Positions 25,917 to 38,549 of a stretch of 64,000 bases of DNA are shown here, in pieces. This stretch comes from Trichinella spiralis (lineage: Eukaryota; Nematoda; Enoplea; Trichinellida; Trichinellidae): contig CM012955.1 in the NCBI GenBank assembly GCA_000181795.3, positions 12,996,850-13,060,849 on the forward strand, given 5' to 3'. The notes under the pieces are model-generated. The model saw nothing but the letters and a program-made list of their open reading frames with translations. It was not told the origin of the DNA and did not search any database. The position numbers and the translations under genes are program-made. Position 1 is the stretch's first letter. Each line of letters opens with the position of its first letter.

Positions 25917-28542
25917 TCAATTACCTGGCAACCATTCATTTTCTTCGAATATATCCAGTAATTCAGAATCTTCAGGCGGACTACTGCTTTCACTATCCTC
26001 AGAATCCTTACCTGGACTGCTGCTTCCAGAATTCTTATTATCTACAAAAGTGAGATATGTCAATTTCACGTAAAGACTGTTTCTTTCATATGCTGCTGCA
26101 AACCTTTTATTTCTACCGATGGTGCATGTTCTAACGAACGTATATTTTCACAAATATATTTTCTGAAATAAAAGTGAAATTGTTGGAAAGTAGCTGAAAA
26201 CTAAACGTACCCAATATATTCCAAATAACGCGTTCCGTTCATATCTAACACATTTTTAGCAGCCGGAAGGTGCAGTTTGAATGAAGGAGAATAGAAATTG
26301 TAATATTCGTGAAAGGGTAAATCTAAAAAAAGATAATTTTTACTCAAACTGAAAAAAAATTCTCCCTTTTTTTCTTCTCCAAAAATAACCATTGTTTATT
26401 GGAACGTCTAACGCAATGGATGTTTCATAGGTCCAACAACGAGCAACATTATGCAAGGAATATCCACCACCTCCTAACAACATAAGCGGAATCTGCAACG
26501 ATCGAACGAACTTAACACATTCACCGTGTCCTGAAATACCATTTGACTAAATAAATAATTTTCGCTTTCTTTCATTCACTACAAACCGCTAACTGAAAGA
26601 TTGAAGCAACCCAAACGGTCGTGTGCCAGTGAATCTGCGCCACATTGCATAACAATAGCAGATGGGCGAAAATGTTCGACAATTTTTGTAATAATCTGTA
26701 AATAAACATTGTTTTTCAACTAAAATGATTTTTTGCATAAAAGAAAACAACCATTCGAAACAACGCCACATAGTTCGCATCACCAATTCCAGAATTTAAC
26801 GGAACGTTCACAGCGTACTTCTCTCCTTCATCCAAGCCAATATCCTAAATAAAAAAAAACATTCATGTATATGTATATGCAGCAAAAGCAATATATGTAT
26901 GCCATTACTTCCAGTCGACCGCTTCCAGGAAAAAAATCACCATATTTATGAAATGATACTGTCATGACTCGATTAGTCGTGTAAAACGCTTCTTCAACTC
27001 CGTCTCCATGATGACAGTCAATGTCAACATATAATACTCTGTCATAAACTCTAAAAAAACATCAGTTTTCAACTTAACATGAATCATTAACATTTTATAA
27101 TGAACATTACTTTAACAATTCTAAGATAGCCAATACAATATCGTTGATGAAACAAAATCCAGACGCTTCATAACTTTTTGCGTGATGCATACCACCATTC
27201 CAATTTATAATAATATCACTAGTTCTCATATTCATAACACGTGCACTTGCTGGAATGTATAAAAATAGCTGTATTCTGCAAAACGCTCCACAGAATGTTG
27301 AAAAAACACACATATATATATATATATGACTGCAACAAATAAATGTTAAAGGAATTGTGCATTAAAATGTTACTGAATGCTTTTCACACTCTAGTTAGAT
27401 CTCCTGTAATAAAATCCGTTTAGTGTTATCGTATCTGCAAAAAAATAACAAATATAACTTTTCTAAACTTACAAAGAGAGGAGCCAGCAACGGCACGACA
27501 GTATTCAAGAACGCCAAAAAATTCTGGACAGTCTGCATCACCACCACCTGAAAAAATTGAGATACAAAAAACAGATCATCATTATTAGATATCCATCAGA
27601 ATAATATTGCTGCCAGATGTTCCAGATGTCAATGCAGAATTTCATTTAAATAAGAGAGGGCTTTTTATTGCCCAACAATTAATGCAAACTTACGTTTTTT
27701 AGATTTTGTTTTCGTTGCCACCTTTATTGCTTCAATGTATTCATTGGTATGAAAAACTTTCAAATCATCTTCCGATGCCCATTCTGTTTTCTGTAAAAGA
27801 ATAATCGTAATACGCATAAACGGAAATAGCAAAAACAATTACCATAACTTTCATACACTGAGTCAATCCATAACTTTGTACCAAAGAGTCTGTCATTGCA
27901 GCTCTGAATGGTTTCATTAGGTGTCTGGAGGTAAAACTGAAGTTACCAATGGTATCTAAACAAATAAATACCCCAACACGATCATATCAATAAGCAACAC
28001 TTATTAAATAATTTACAAATATTCATTTTTAAAATGCCACATGAATCATACCAACCAAAAATGTCACTGATATGAATGAACAAATCTCACGCATTTCGTC
28101 ACAATATGCAAATATAACTAATGTGAACAAAGAAAAACATGCAAATAATATATCTCATTTTTGAATTATGTATTTTAAATAATAATAATAATAATAATCT
28201 ACAGTTGCAATCCTTACAGTAAATGCAATCATTGAAACTGAAATTAATCATTTTACTGATTAGCAAAAATAAAATTTTAATAATTTAAAAAAAGGCGGTA
28301 AAACCTAATTATTCTGTTTCCTGATTTTTTTAATCTTATTTTTTAATTTACATGGAATATAAAGAATAATAGTCATAAAGTAAATAAAGAAATAAATAAA
28401 ACAATAAATATAGATAAATAATAAAGGAGGCATAATTTTTACCATCCGAGAAGTAAACAACGCGTTTCTTATAATCATCAGTAGTTTTCGAGCCAAAATT
28501 AAATTTCGTAGGAAATACTTCGTGTTTTTCCAAAGCATCCAT
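25917..28542 (-). CDS. Class I histone deacetylase (HDAC1/2/3 type)
   Basis: Twelve exons splice in phase to 434 residues (28443-28542, 27843-27955, 27694-27790, 27473-27547, 27111-27249, 26909-27050, 26752-26844, 26587-26695, 26390-26530, 26211-26322, 26104-26162, 25917-26041). All catalytic positions are present, each offset by 10 from human HDAC1: H150/H151 in GGMHHAK, zinc ligands D186 and H188 in [10 protein letters not shown]274 in QCGADSL, and Y313 in GGGGYS. Motifs such as [36 protein letters not shown] and [15 protein letters not shown] place it in class I. It removes acetyl groups from histone lysines within nuclear corepressor complexes. HDAC1/2 and HDAC3 features are mixed, so I give no symbol. 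The C-terminal tail is short, Ser/Asp/Glu-rich ([19 protein letters not shown]) and lacks the long Lys-rich HDAC1 tail. One oddity is Cys187 where most members have Ile or Val. An acceptor-like TTTTAG lies 24 nt before the ATG. Confidence 0.93.
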
Positions 28543-31500
28543 TTCATTCAGCCGCAAGTTCACAAGCTAAAACGTGCCGAAATTAAGCAAGCAGCAAATA
28601 AAATGAGAAATTAAAAGATTTTCAGGTACTCTTAACAGGAAAGAGGGAAATTGTGTCATGTGGATTAAAATGACTATAAGTAAGGTGAAAAATAGGTAAA
28701 TCTCAATAATAATAATAATAATCTGTATCAAACTAGTTTTTTTCAATAATTTTCGCTTGAGTTTAAAACATGAATTACAATTTGTTTCATAAAAATACAC
28801 TCAGCTCTCAACATTCGCAGAAATGAAAACCGTCAAAAAGATAAATCCTACTTTTAGATGCTGGTGTTTATGTGTGCAGCTATGAATCTGCAGATTCAAT
28901 GCAGAGGTTGTTTCCGCATATGAGCTTCCACACTATAACAGTAGTGATAACGACTTAACCAAACCCCGAAGCTAAATAACTGCTACTGATGCTTAGATGA
29001 AAGAGATAAGAATATTAGAGTGAAGGGAAAGGAAGCGCGCTGCGAACGGCAGGTTAGCTTACGTCAGCAACGGTCCCACGATTGACGCTTGCTCCACAGA
29101 CGGTTCAACTAGTCCAGGCATGTTTGGAAGCGCAGAACTTCCGCTTTCATGCTTGCACAGTCCAGCATTGCATGAGAATAACGCAAAATTTGAGTAAACA
29201 CGTAATGCAGGAAGTAAATACTGTAGTCACAATGTTTTTCAAAAAAGATGCACCGGACAGTCCACTCACTTCTGTTAAGCTTGCATGCAAGAACACACTG
29301 ATGATTTTAACTATTATACACTCAATCAAACGAATAAAAAATAAGTATGAGAAAAATGCTTAAAATGCAAATCAGTAGACGGTCCGTGATATCTCTTGCA
29401 GTTTTCAGACAACTGCGTAGGATTATAAGGCATCGGCGGACTGTATGAATAGAAGCGGCAAATATTTGCAGAAATTCAACGTTCGCAGTTTCGCCAGTAC
29501 GCACATACCGCGCATGTTGAGAGCAGACTGTATTTCTTCTGAAAATTTTTTACTTTTACCGTTTATAAAAGGTGTTTGTCTACTTTTCATAGAATTTCCG
29601 AAATTTAAAAAGATTGGTCAGTTTAATTAAAAAAATACTGCTTTACGGAATCTGTGACATAAAAATGCAATAAACAGCCAAATGAGCAAACCTTTTCACT
29701 GAGTAAACATAATACTGATGATATCCATGAAACTGGAACGTACAGATTCAATAAAAAAATGTCTACACCCCAAGTAAATACTGACTTCAAAACTGCTGCT
29801 GAAAACAACAAGCACCAACTGTAGCAGCTGTAAATTAAAAAAATGTTGTGATAAATTATTGCCAAAAAGGTTTCAGTTTACTGCTTTACTTCCTGATTGA
29901 TGCAGCAGCAAAACTGTAGTTTGATATTGTTCAACGAACTTCAAACAGTTTATGCCTTCCAGCTTTCAGCTAGAAAATACTGCAATGTTAGAATATATCA
30001 TCATATGCAAAAAGTGAATTGCAACTTTTAATTATCATTTTCTGTAAATTGCACAAACAGTTTCATGTATCAGTTTAATATCATGTTTTATTACAATAGT
30101 ATGTTTCATATTACAGCAAGTAATCAATGAAATAATAAAGTAAAATAATATCGTCCAACAGTAAATGCAATCTGCTTTTTTCACAGAATTGCTCCTAAAA
30201 ATTAACACTGCTACTAAAACACCAGGCATACTCTATTATAAAAAATTTCTTAAAAATCAATTGAAATTCAATATACCTGAAATTTGCCTAAAAAAATACT
30301 GTAGTTTTTTTAAATAAAAGGCCGCTAAAATTTTATCATAATTTCATAAATTTTTCAAATTAAAACCTACTTTACAACATACAGTACCCCCAACGTAATG
30401 CAAGATTAATTTATAACTTCTGCTTATATTTCGCATATAAGCACGTAAAAAACATACAAAAATGTAATTTGCTTCAAAGTGCTATGCTTAAATGAAGCTT
30501 TTATGCTTAAAAGTAACAAAAAATCTATTCTGTTGCTGAATTACACTGCAGTTGTAATGCATTGCCGCTAGTTGCTATATTCTAAACCGGTTTCACTAGC
30601 CAGCGAGAAAAAGCAAAAGTAGCTACTTGAAAAGCAAGAAATCGTAAGCATGGGCAGAATGAAATCATAAGATATCAATCATTACTGCCAAGCGTTTACA
30701 ATTAGATAAGAGAAAGTATTTCGTATTACAAAGGCCTGCAATCAATTTCGAAGAAAGGCAATAAGCAACTAGACAAACAATAATAATGATACATATATAA
30801 AATGTTATTCCTTCCTTAGCGAAGGCTTTCGCAAACACAATAACTTTCTCTCTCACGATGAGATGATCGTTTGAAATAATTGTTGCGAATTCTTATTTTA
30901 AGATTGACGTTTTTCATAGACTTATAGAACCCATGATATTTCTCATGATGCATTATACAAATAGGCTTTTTTGTTTCCCTGTTTTCGTGTCTGTAACAAA
31001 AGGTTAAAATTCTTCTTAACTTTATCACTAAACCAACAATTTTACACCCAATTTAAATTGCGAGCTAGTATTGAAATTTCTGTCAGCGAACTTTTTCAAT
31101 TTGATGAATTTAAATTGGTAATTAACAACAGCTTGAAACATACAAATTAGTTTAATATGAGTAATAGAATGCTAAATTTTACAGGGGCATTTATTCAGCA
31201 TTCATTACATGTGCATTTAGTAGTTTCACAGCGAGATTCACTGACGTTGTTGTCTTTATGTGAAGAAGTCATTATACAACGCAGCAGTGTACTTAGTATA
31301 CGCCAGTTCTTTCTTTTTCACGTATGACAGTAGTAACATTTTTAGCTGTTCACTTAGTTGTATTTGTATCAGAATGCACATAAATACTTCGTTTAATAAA
31401 TGATCATAATTTTTTATATATATAAAGGCGACATGCATTTTAGCTTAAGGCGGAAATATCACATTTCTGAGTGACAATAATACCAACTGTTGCTGTTGAT

Positions 31501-34500
31501 GGATTCTGGTGCAGTATAACAATACTACTGCCACCAGTTTATTCTGCCAATTGGTCCAAAATAACTTTACAGACAAAAGTGAAAATTATTAATATATGCA
31601 TTAGCGAAGGCATGAATAACTTTCAAAAGATTGCATAGATTAATATCACCGAGGCGTTCTATGTTGTAAACAAATCAAAACAGCGTAATCAATAAACGAC
31701 CAAAATACATTTTAAAGCCAAAAAAATCAGTTACAAAATTTGCATGTCAAATATTACAAAAAATTAAACATTTTATCTGCACAAAGTGAAAAAAAGTAAA
31801 ATGTTGGGCAAGACTTATTTTTCTCTAGCAAAGGAAAGCTAATTGATGCTATTTTCACTTTTATTATTGTTTTTAAAGTATACCTGTTGAAAGCTGAGAT
31901 GAAGCTATTGTTATTTGTTACTGATTGACAATTGTTTGCGAAAGCAACTGTTATTACATGTGGCAAAGTTTCAAATCAAAGCCACCGCCTTTCAGTTTTG
32001 TGCACCGCTGCCGCATGCTAAGGGACTTTGTTGTGCTTTTAATAAGATTCGCATAAGATTTATATTTGAACATGTGCAGTGGTCATCAAAAGTGTCCTAG
32101 ATACAGAATGTTCTTCTCTTTACGCTTGATAAATTAGAATATTTGACATTTGTCAAACAACACAACGTTGCCTTGGGCAGTTGTTCTCATAAGTCACGGG
32201 ATTTTTGTTTGGCTACATATTTCTTGAAAAGATTTTTTTTTCGAACATCTATCATTAATTCTGTGAATAAATCACGAGATTGGATAGAGCATTTCGCACA
32301 AATTAGCTTATATATCAGTAATGGAAATGGAGAAATGGAAAAATTAAATAATATTGAAAAGCTAGGAATTAACTATTATCACATGACAACTGCTACAGCT
32401 CGACTGCTGCCAACGACGGAAAACTGTAACGGCGTTGTTGCAGAGAATTAGCAGGAAATATTTTGATGAACAAATTCATTTATTGCAAATAATCTATTAC
32501 CAGTATTACGAATATACATGTGTAACTTGTGCATTAAAAACATTAATACGAATAAAATTTCAGTTTTAATTATTAGTAAGAAAAAACTTATTATAATTGT
32601 GAAAAGCAAAATATTCTGAAATTGAATCGATTATAAAATGAAATAAGTCAACCTTACCGACAACGACGTTAATAACAACGGTAACAATAAAAGTCAGCAA
32701 CAATTTGACGAAGATGACAAGCACGAATAAAGTTTCAAACTGATCAAGCAACATCGTTCTCACAAATGTAACTTCAACCAATCAGATAAAATGGAAATGA
32801 ATTGTCAATAATACTGGCTAAAATGTGCTTTGGAAACGTCAACCAAATGGACATCTGTTGTACAAGTATCAAAATATGCAACTGACAGTCAGTTGGTCAG
32901 ATTTAAGCATAAGGCAAACAGCAACAACGACTACTTGGATGTCAAATAAATAACATTCAACTGAAGCATTATCTTCGATATGATCATCATATTTTTTCTC
33001 TGTAAAAGTGGGGGAGAAAATAAAAGATAATTTAAACTAAAAAAATAATGTTTGCATTAAAAATAGACGTGCATCTGTGGCAGTGAATTTGTCCATCTCA
33101 GCGGCAGCTTTGACTATTGACTGGGATGAAGTTTTTTAAAAGCAATCGTAAAAAGCTTCATAAATTAAAGCGAATTTTCCATTAAACAGTTTTTACTGAT
33201 TCAATTAACGGACCAGATGTGCACGTGCTTAGTAAATTGAAAAATAATATCTTCTATGAAAAAGTGTACACTTTACGACAATTCAGTATCATCAATTCGA
33301 TGTTCAAAAACAACATTACCATCACCGATGCACAATTTTGCACGTCATCTGTAAAAATTAAAAAAAGAAAAAATTATTAACTTATCAAAAAAATCTAATT
33401 GATAGATGCAGTTTTAATAAATAATTTTCAAAAAAGGATTAATAATGCGGAATGGGTTTTTTTCTATTTATAAAGTGTCGTCCACTATCGAGCGCCGTTA
33501 TGAAATTTTTGAGATCTCTATTACGGTAAATAATTTTTCGAATGTTACTTAAAATAACACTGAAAAATATTTCAAATTAAAAAAATAAAGTATACATATA
33601 TCGTTGAATAGATGAAAAAGATATTGTATATTTGTTGTGCACTATTGCAACGTTAAATGTTTCAGGAAAAAGAGAATAAGTTTGAAATTAAAAATAAATT
33701 CACAGGGAAAAAGATTAAAATTTTTCAACCCATAAACTGTTCAAATAGATTAAATAATAAAAGTTTCAAACGAACACTATGATAAAGTTTTTAACGTCAA
33801 CAAAATTATCATAGTCGAAATATTGTTTATTCATAAACTTTATCATGTATGTATTTTAGCATACAACTTTTTGTTAATTTTTTCTTTTTTATCGTGAAAT
33901 ATTATTTGATAAAATAAGAATTAAACTTTTCTGGTATTTCTATATATTCTTTAATAATTGGTGATAAAATGATGCAAATTTTCGATGATGTTTGTGCAAG
34001 GTTTTCCAATTTTTATCTATCGAAACTTGTTCTCGAGCTATAAATTTCACCAACGCAGAAATGACGCATCAATTGCGCTTTGAAGAGCATTTTTCCCCCT
34101 CCCCCCCCTGGTTAAAAAGGTCATTGTTCTTTAAATGATGAATTTTAAATCGTTTCACAAATCGAAGCTGTGTTCTTTCAACCGAAAACTGCTTTACAAA
34201 GTAGATGCATATGTTTCCGTTTCTAAAGGCATCAATTTTTTTTATTTATTGCTCCTCTCGTTGGAACAATTGAAGCTAGTTTGTTCAAAAGATCATTGAA
34301 TATGTCGGCAGTCTGCTTTAATAGCCTACGCTATTTTTATCGCTTTGTAATCTGTGTTTTTCATTTCCAAGTAAATATTACACTTTGAAATTTAAATCTT
34401 CTATTTGAGATAAAAAAACCAACTTTATTTTAAGATAAATTAACTACTATGATGATCAAAATGTTGAAATGAAAATCTACTGCCTGTGCAAAAGGTTTTT

Positions 34501-35523
34501 GAAATTTAACACACTGCATCTTCTATGACTCCCTTTATACTGAAAAAAATACGCTTTACGTAAGTTATAATTGAATAATATGCTCAATAAGTTTCATTTT
34601 CCCTTATTGGCAGTTGATTTTGTATACTGTATCTGGCATTTGAGTTTTTCAAATATACCAAAATAAATTAACTTTATATAAGTTTTTTTTTGAAATTTTA
34701 AGATGAAAATTGTTATAAATATAGTGGAATAGATTTAAATTTCTTAAAAACCTACCATACTGTACAAAATGATTATTAAGTTTTTCATACTGTAAGTTTT
34801 TTGTAATGCATTGTAATAGTGTTGCCGTTGTTTTGTTGGCATTTCAGCTGAGCGTTTGGACGTTTTTCGGCGTTTCCAGTGCGATGTGTTGCGTTGGGCG
34901 AATGATTTCTTCGTACGCTGTAGTGGCTGGTTGTTCCGACGTGAAAAGAAGCGTTCGTATCGATAAAAGACGGCGTCTGTCGACTTCGAAGCGATCAATT
35001 GATTGTTGGATAAATTTGTGCAAGTTGTTTTTTTTTCTTTCGTTTTTATTCTTTCGCATGACAGTTTGTTTCAATAGTCGATGTGTTAATGTGTGATTTT
35101 ATTTTTGATTACTTTGGGATGCGTTTTTGTTTGAAGTTTTCCTTGATTCAACAATATTTGTTTGTTTTGTTTTGTTTAATTAATTTCTTATGTCAGTTGG
35201 TTTTCCCAATTTTCTAAATTGATGCATTTCGTTGAAGAAGATCAAGGCCACATTTTTGCGAATGCCTACGTTTTGAAAACAACGAGAAGCTGAATTGTCA
35301 GTCAATCAGAAATGAAATTATTGTTATGATTATTATTATTATTGATTCGTTATTTGCACTGGTTGATGACAAGTTTTTTCCATTTTGCCGGCTAGTGTGA
35401 TTTGAGCAGTCAGTTGAAATGTAGCGAAGCAAGTGAGCGCGTTCGCGTGCTGTGACGGTTTAGACGATATTGTAAACGAGAGAATTGGTTTTATTATTCG
35501 GTTAATTTTTTTCGCAGAATTTC
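28543..35523. other. Gene-free stretch between HDAC and NRBP (divergent promoters)
   Basis: About 7 kb separating two divergently transcribed genes. Open frames (29082-29363, 32143-32451, 34806-35096 and others) show no family resemblance. A slightly GC-richer patch lies at 28,900-29,200 upstream of HDAC, and another at 34,840-35,000 upstream of NRBP. Both could be promoter or 5'-UTR sequence. No repeat, RNA gene or transposon was recognised. Confidence 0.5.
35505..35517 (+). promoter_or_regulatory. Splice-acceptor-like site 6 nt before the NRBP start
   Basis: A T-rich tract ends in TTCGCAG, followed by AATTTC and the ATG. It fits either a 5'-UTR intron acceptor or a spliced-leader addition site. 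Confidence 0.5.
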
Positions 35524-37259
35524 ATGGACATGCGCAAGCAGAGCACGGCTTCGTTGAGTGACGACGACTCGGACGAGGAGAGCGATGCCGTGTTGGAGGA
35601 GAGTCCCTGCGGTCGGTGGCAAAAAAGGCGCGAACGGGTCAGCCAACGCGACGTACCCGGCATCGACGCCGCCTATTTGGCCATGGACACGGAACTCGGT
35701 GTCGAAGTGGTCTGGAACGAGGTGCATTTTTCGGAAAGGAGAAAACTGCGTGCCGAGCTGCAAGAGATACGGCTCGTGTTCGACCGGCTCACCAGGCTCG
35801 AACATCCGAATTTGATCAAATTGCACAGCTACTGGTTGGACACGAACTGCGACAAGCAGAGGGTGATTTTCATCACCGAGTACATGTCCAGCGGGTCGGT
35901 GTCGCAGTTTATGAAGCGCACCGCCCGCGGAGGCAAGGCGCTCGGTTTGAAAGCGTGGAAAAAGTGGTGCATGCCGGTGCTGTTGGCTTTGGACTATTTG
36001 CACTCGTTCGAGCCGCCGGTCGTCCACTGCAACTTGACCAGCGACACGATTTTCATCCAGCAGAACGGTTTGATCAAGATCGGCTGCGTCACGCCCTACC
36101 TGATCCACCAGCACGTGAAAACGTACCGGGAAAATATACGCAATTTGCACTACATCGCGCCCGAATACCGCCGCATCGGCGACCAACTGTCGCCGGCCGT
36201 TGACATCTACGCGTTCGGCATCTGCGCGCTCGAGATGGCTTTGCAGGGCGTGGCCGGCACTTCGCCGGACCAGATCCAACGGTCACTGCAGTTGGTCGAA
36301 GACGACGAGCAGAGGCGTCTGATCAGCCTTTGCTTGGAGCATGATCCTTGCGTCAGACCGTCGGCGCGCCAGTTGATCCTCCAGCCTGCGCTGTTCGAAG
36401 TGCCGTCGTTGCGCCTGCTCGCCGCGCACATGGTCATATTGGACTATTTCGACTCGTCGTTCGCCGACTGCGACGCCCGACTACGCAAAGACAAGACTCG
36501 TGTTTTGGCGGAAATTGTCCGTCCGGACGGTGAATCGTCGTGCAGGTTGGTGGTGATTTTTCGTATCGTTGGGCACGCATGAAATTCCACAAAAATTTCA
36601 GACTGACAGAATATGACATGCCGGCGACGGATTTGAACAAATTTCTAGAAGACGTCCGCACCGGCGTGTATCCGTTGACCGCGTTGAAACGACGCGCCAC
36701 GTCGGCTTACTGTACCGACGCAGGTCGGCGCGGACGGATTGACGAAAATGGCGGGCCAGTTGACGGCCGCGGCCGTGATCGTTCGCGCGCCCACGCGTTC
36801 CACACCGTCCCAGAGCACAGACTGTGCAACGGTTTGGCCGGCGACGACGACGACGACGACGACTTTGACTACGACGAAGAACGGCACGTCGAAACACGCC
36901 AACTCGTCGACCAACGGGCTGAAGTCCGTTCGGCGGTACCCGTTACCTCGGCCGCCGCCCCTGCTAACGTGGCCGAAGCGGGCGTCGACTCGGCGTCCGG
37001 GTCCGGATCCGGCACCGCGACCGCGGCCCATTCGACCGCGTCCATGCATTTGACGCTGCAGCTGAAGTACGAGGACAGCATGCGCCGGGAGTTGAGCTGC
37101 GAAATTGCCGACACCGACACCGGCGAGGCGTTGTCCGACGAGCTGGTCCACTATGGCTTCATTCGACCCAACGACCAGCTCAGTTGTGCCAAGTTGATCA
37201 CCAGCGTCGTCGAAGCGTACAGGCTCAATCGATTGTCGGTCGACGACAAGTCGCCATGA
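35524..37259 (+). CDS. NRBP1: Nuclear receptor-binding protein (NRBP/MADM) pseudokinase
   Basis: Two exons (35524-36545 and 36602-37259) separated by a 56-nt intron give 559 residues (human NRBP1 535). The pseudokinase domain spans about 45-310. The usual ATP-binding Lys is replaced by Asn65 in VVWNEVHFSER, the catalytic HRD is HCN (168-170, VVHCNLTSDTIFIQ), and DFG is GCV (187-189, GLIKIGCV), all as in the family. APEY (212-215) and VDIYAFG are kept. After the splice, NKFLEDVRTGVYPLTA and a C-terminal helical region (LTLQLKYEDSMRRELSCEI; LVHYGFIRPNDQ) match NRBP. NRBPs are adaptors in trafficking, ubiquitin-ligase and Rac/JNK signalling. The symbol names the family; NRBP1 and NRBP2 cannot be told apart. 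An acidic poly-Asp run from GAC repeats (about 36845-36865) sits in a low-complexity insert. The exons are clearly GC-richer than the flanks. Confidence 0.93.
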
Positions 37260-38549
37260 CGAATCTTGGTCACCGATGTTTGGCAAACGTTGTCACACTA
37301 CCACCACCACCATCATCACCATCACATATTTATTATCTAATCGTTTTACAAATCTTCTCCTCAAATTCCATTGTTTACCTGTTTGTCTTTATCTGCGCTT
37401 CACAACTACTGCTTTGCTTGTTTTACATATTATTTATCTGATTTTTTTTCTTTTTCCAATTCTCATGCCTTTGCCATCGATGTGAACATCACTGGTAGCA
37501 GACTTTCACACCCACACACACGCACGCACACGCACATATAGATGATATTTATTTAAATCAACGGTATTTCACGGCGGTGACAAACATTTTATTCTTATTT
37601 ATTGATTTTTTTTCTCTAGAACGCATTCATTTATTCAAGTAAAAACATATTTATATTTATATTTATATTTATTGCACACATCAGCTTGCAGTGACAATTT
37701 TCAAACTTGTTCAACGTTTCCTTTCAGAGTTTTAATAGTTTCTTTTTTCCAATTTTGTTGAAAATTTCCAATAACCTGATGTTTCCCTTTTCTTCCATAT
37801 TGTTCGCGTTCTCCAGTGGATCAATAAAAACAAAAGAAAATCTTCGAAATATAACTCAACCAAACAACTACTATAACCATTTTTTCAATTTATCAGAAAC
37901 AAAAATCACAATTTCACAAAAATAAATTCCATCCTTCCCATTTCCTTTGTGCACGTCATGTATTTCACTTTCTACGCAACAGTACGCTGTAAGCTGCTTT
38001 TCAATTGAATGCTTCAAACCAACTTCAGTGGAGTAGGTAGACCTGCTTTCCCCCAACCAACCCGACCTACTTTTTCCAAGTACATTCCATTGGTTGCTGC
38101 TCTGATGAACGCATCTAAATTGAATTTTTCTTTTGTCGTTCATATGGATTCTGTTTGTCAAATACTGATTTCTTTTGCATCTAAATCCCCAACCCCACCC
38201 ACCATTCATTTTTTGATCGCTTACAATCAAAATTTAAACATGCCGTTCGCCAATGAATTTGCATAGTGATTGGCCCCGACGTGCCCTCTTCGCTTAAGCA
38301 ATTTCCAGATCAACAATCATTTCTCTACGCAACCTAATTCCATTAGACTGACAAATAGTGGGCTTGAACTGCGCGAATCAAAGCGACAACCAACAAAATT
38401 TAGATGAGAAAAAAGTAGACGCAGTTCGTAAAGAGCTAAAAAAAAGTACAATGAACAGTAGAAACAAAAGATCAAAATCGAGGGAAAAAACAGGCAGTAA
38501 CACTTGATAAAATACACTCCCCTAAAAAATGTGGCAAACGCAACGGAAG
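37260..38549. other. NRBP 3' flank
   Basis: AT- and T-rich, with an ACC/ATC repeat just after the stop (37300-37325) and a CA-rich tract near 37510. Frames on either strand have no resemblance to known proteins. This is probably NRBP 3' UTR followed by spacer up to the left edge of the EME1 duplication. Confidence 0.5.

Noticed and set aside
29082-32451. Several 60-100 codon frames in the HDAC-NRBP interval
   Set aside because: Composition matches random AT-rich DNA and no splice-linked continuation or motif was found.
35494-36279. A 261-codon reverse-strand frame and several long alternative frames over the NRBP exons
   Set aside because: They are shadows of a GC-rich coding exon. The forward frame matches NRBP throughout and the others are Arg/Val/Ala-rich without family resemblance.
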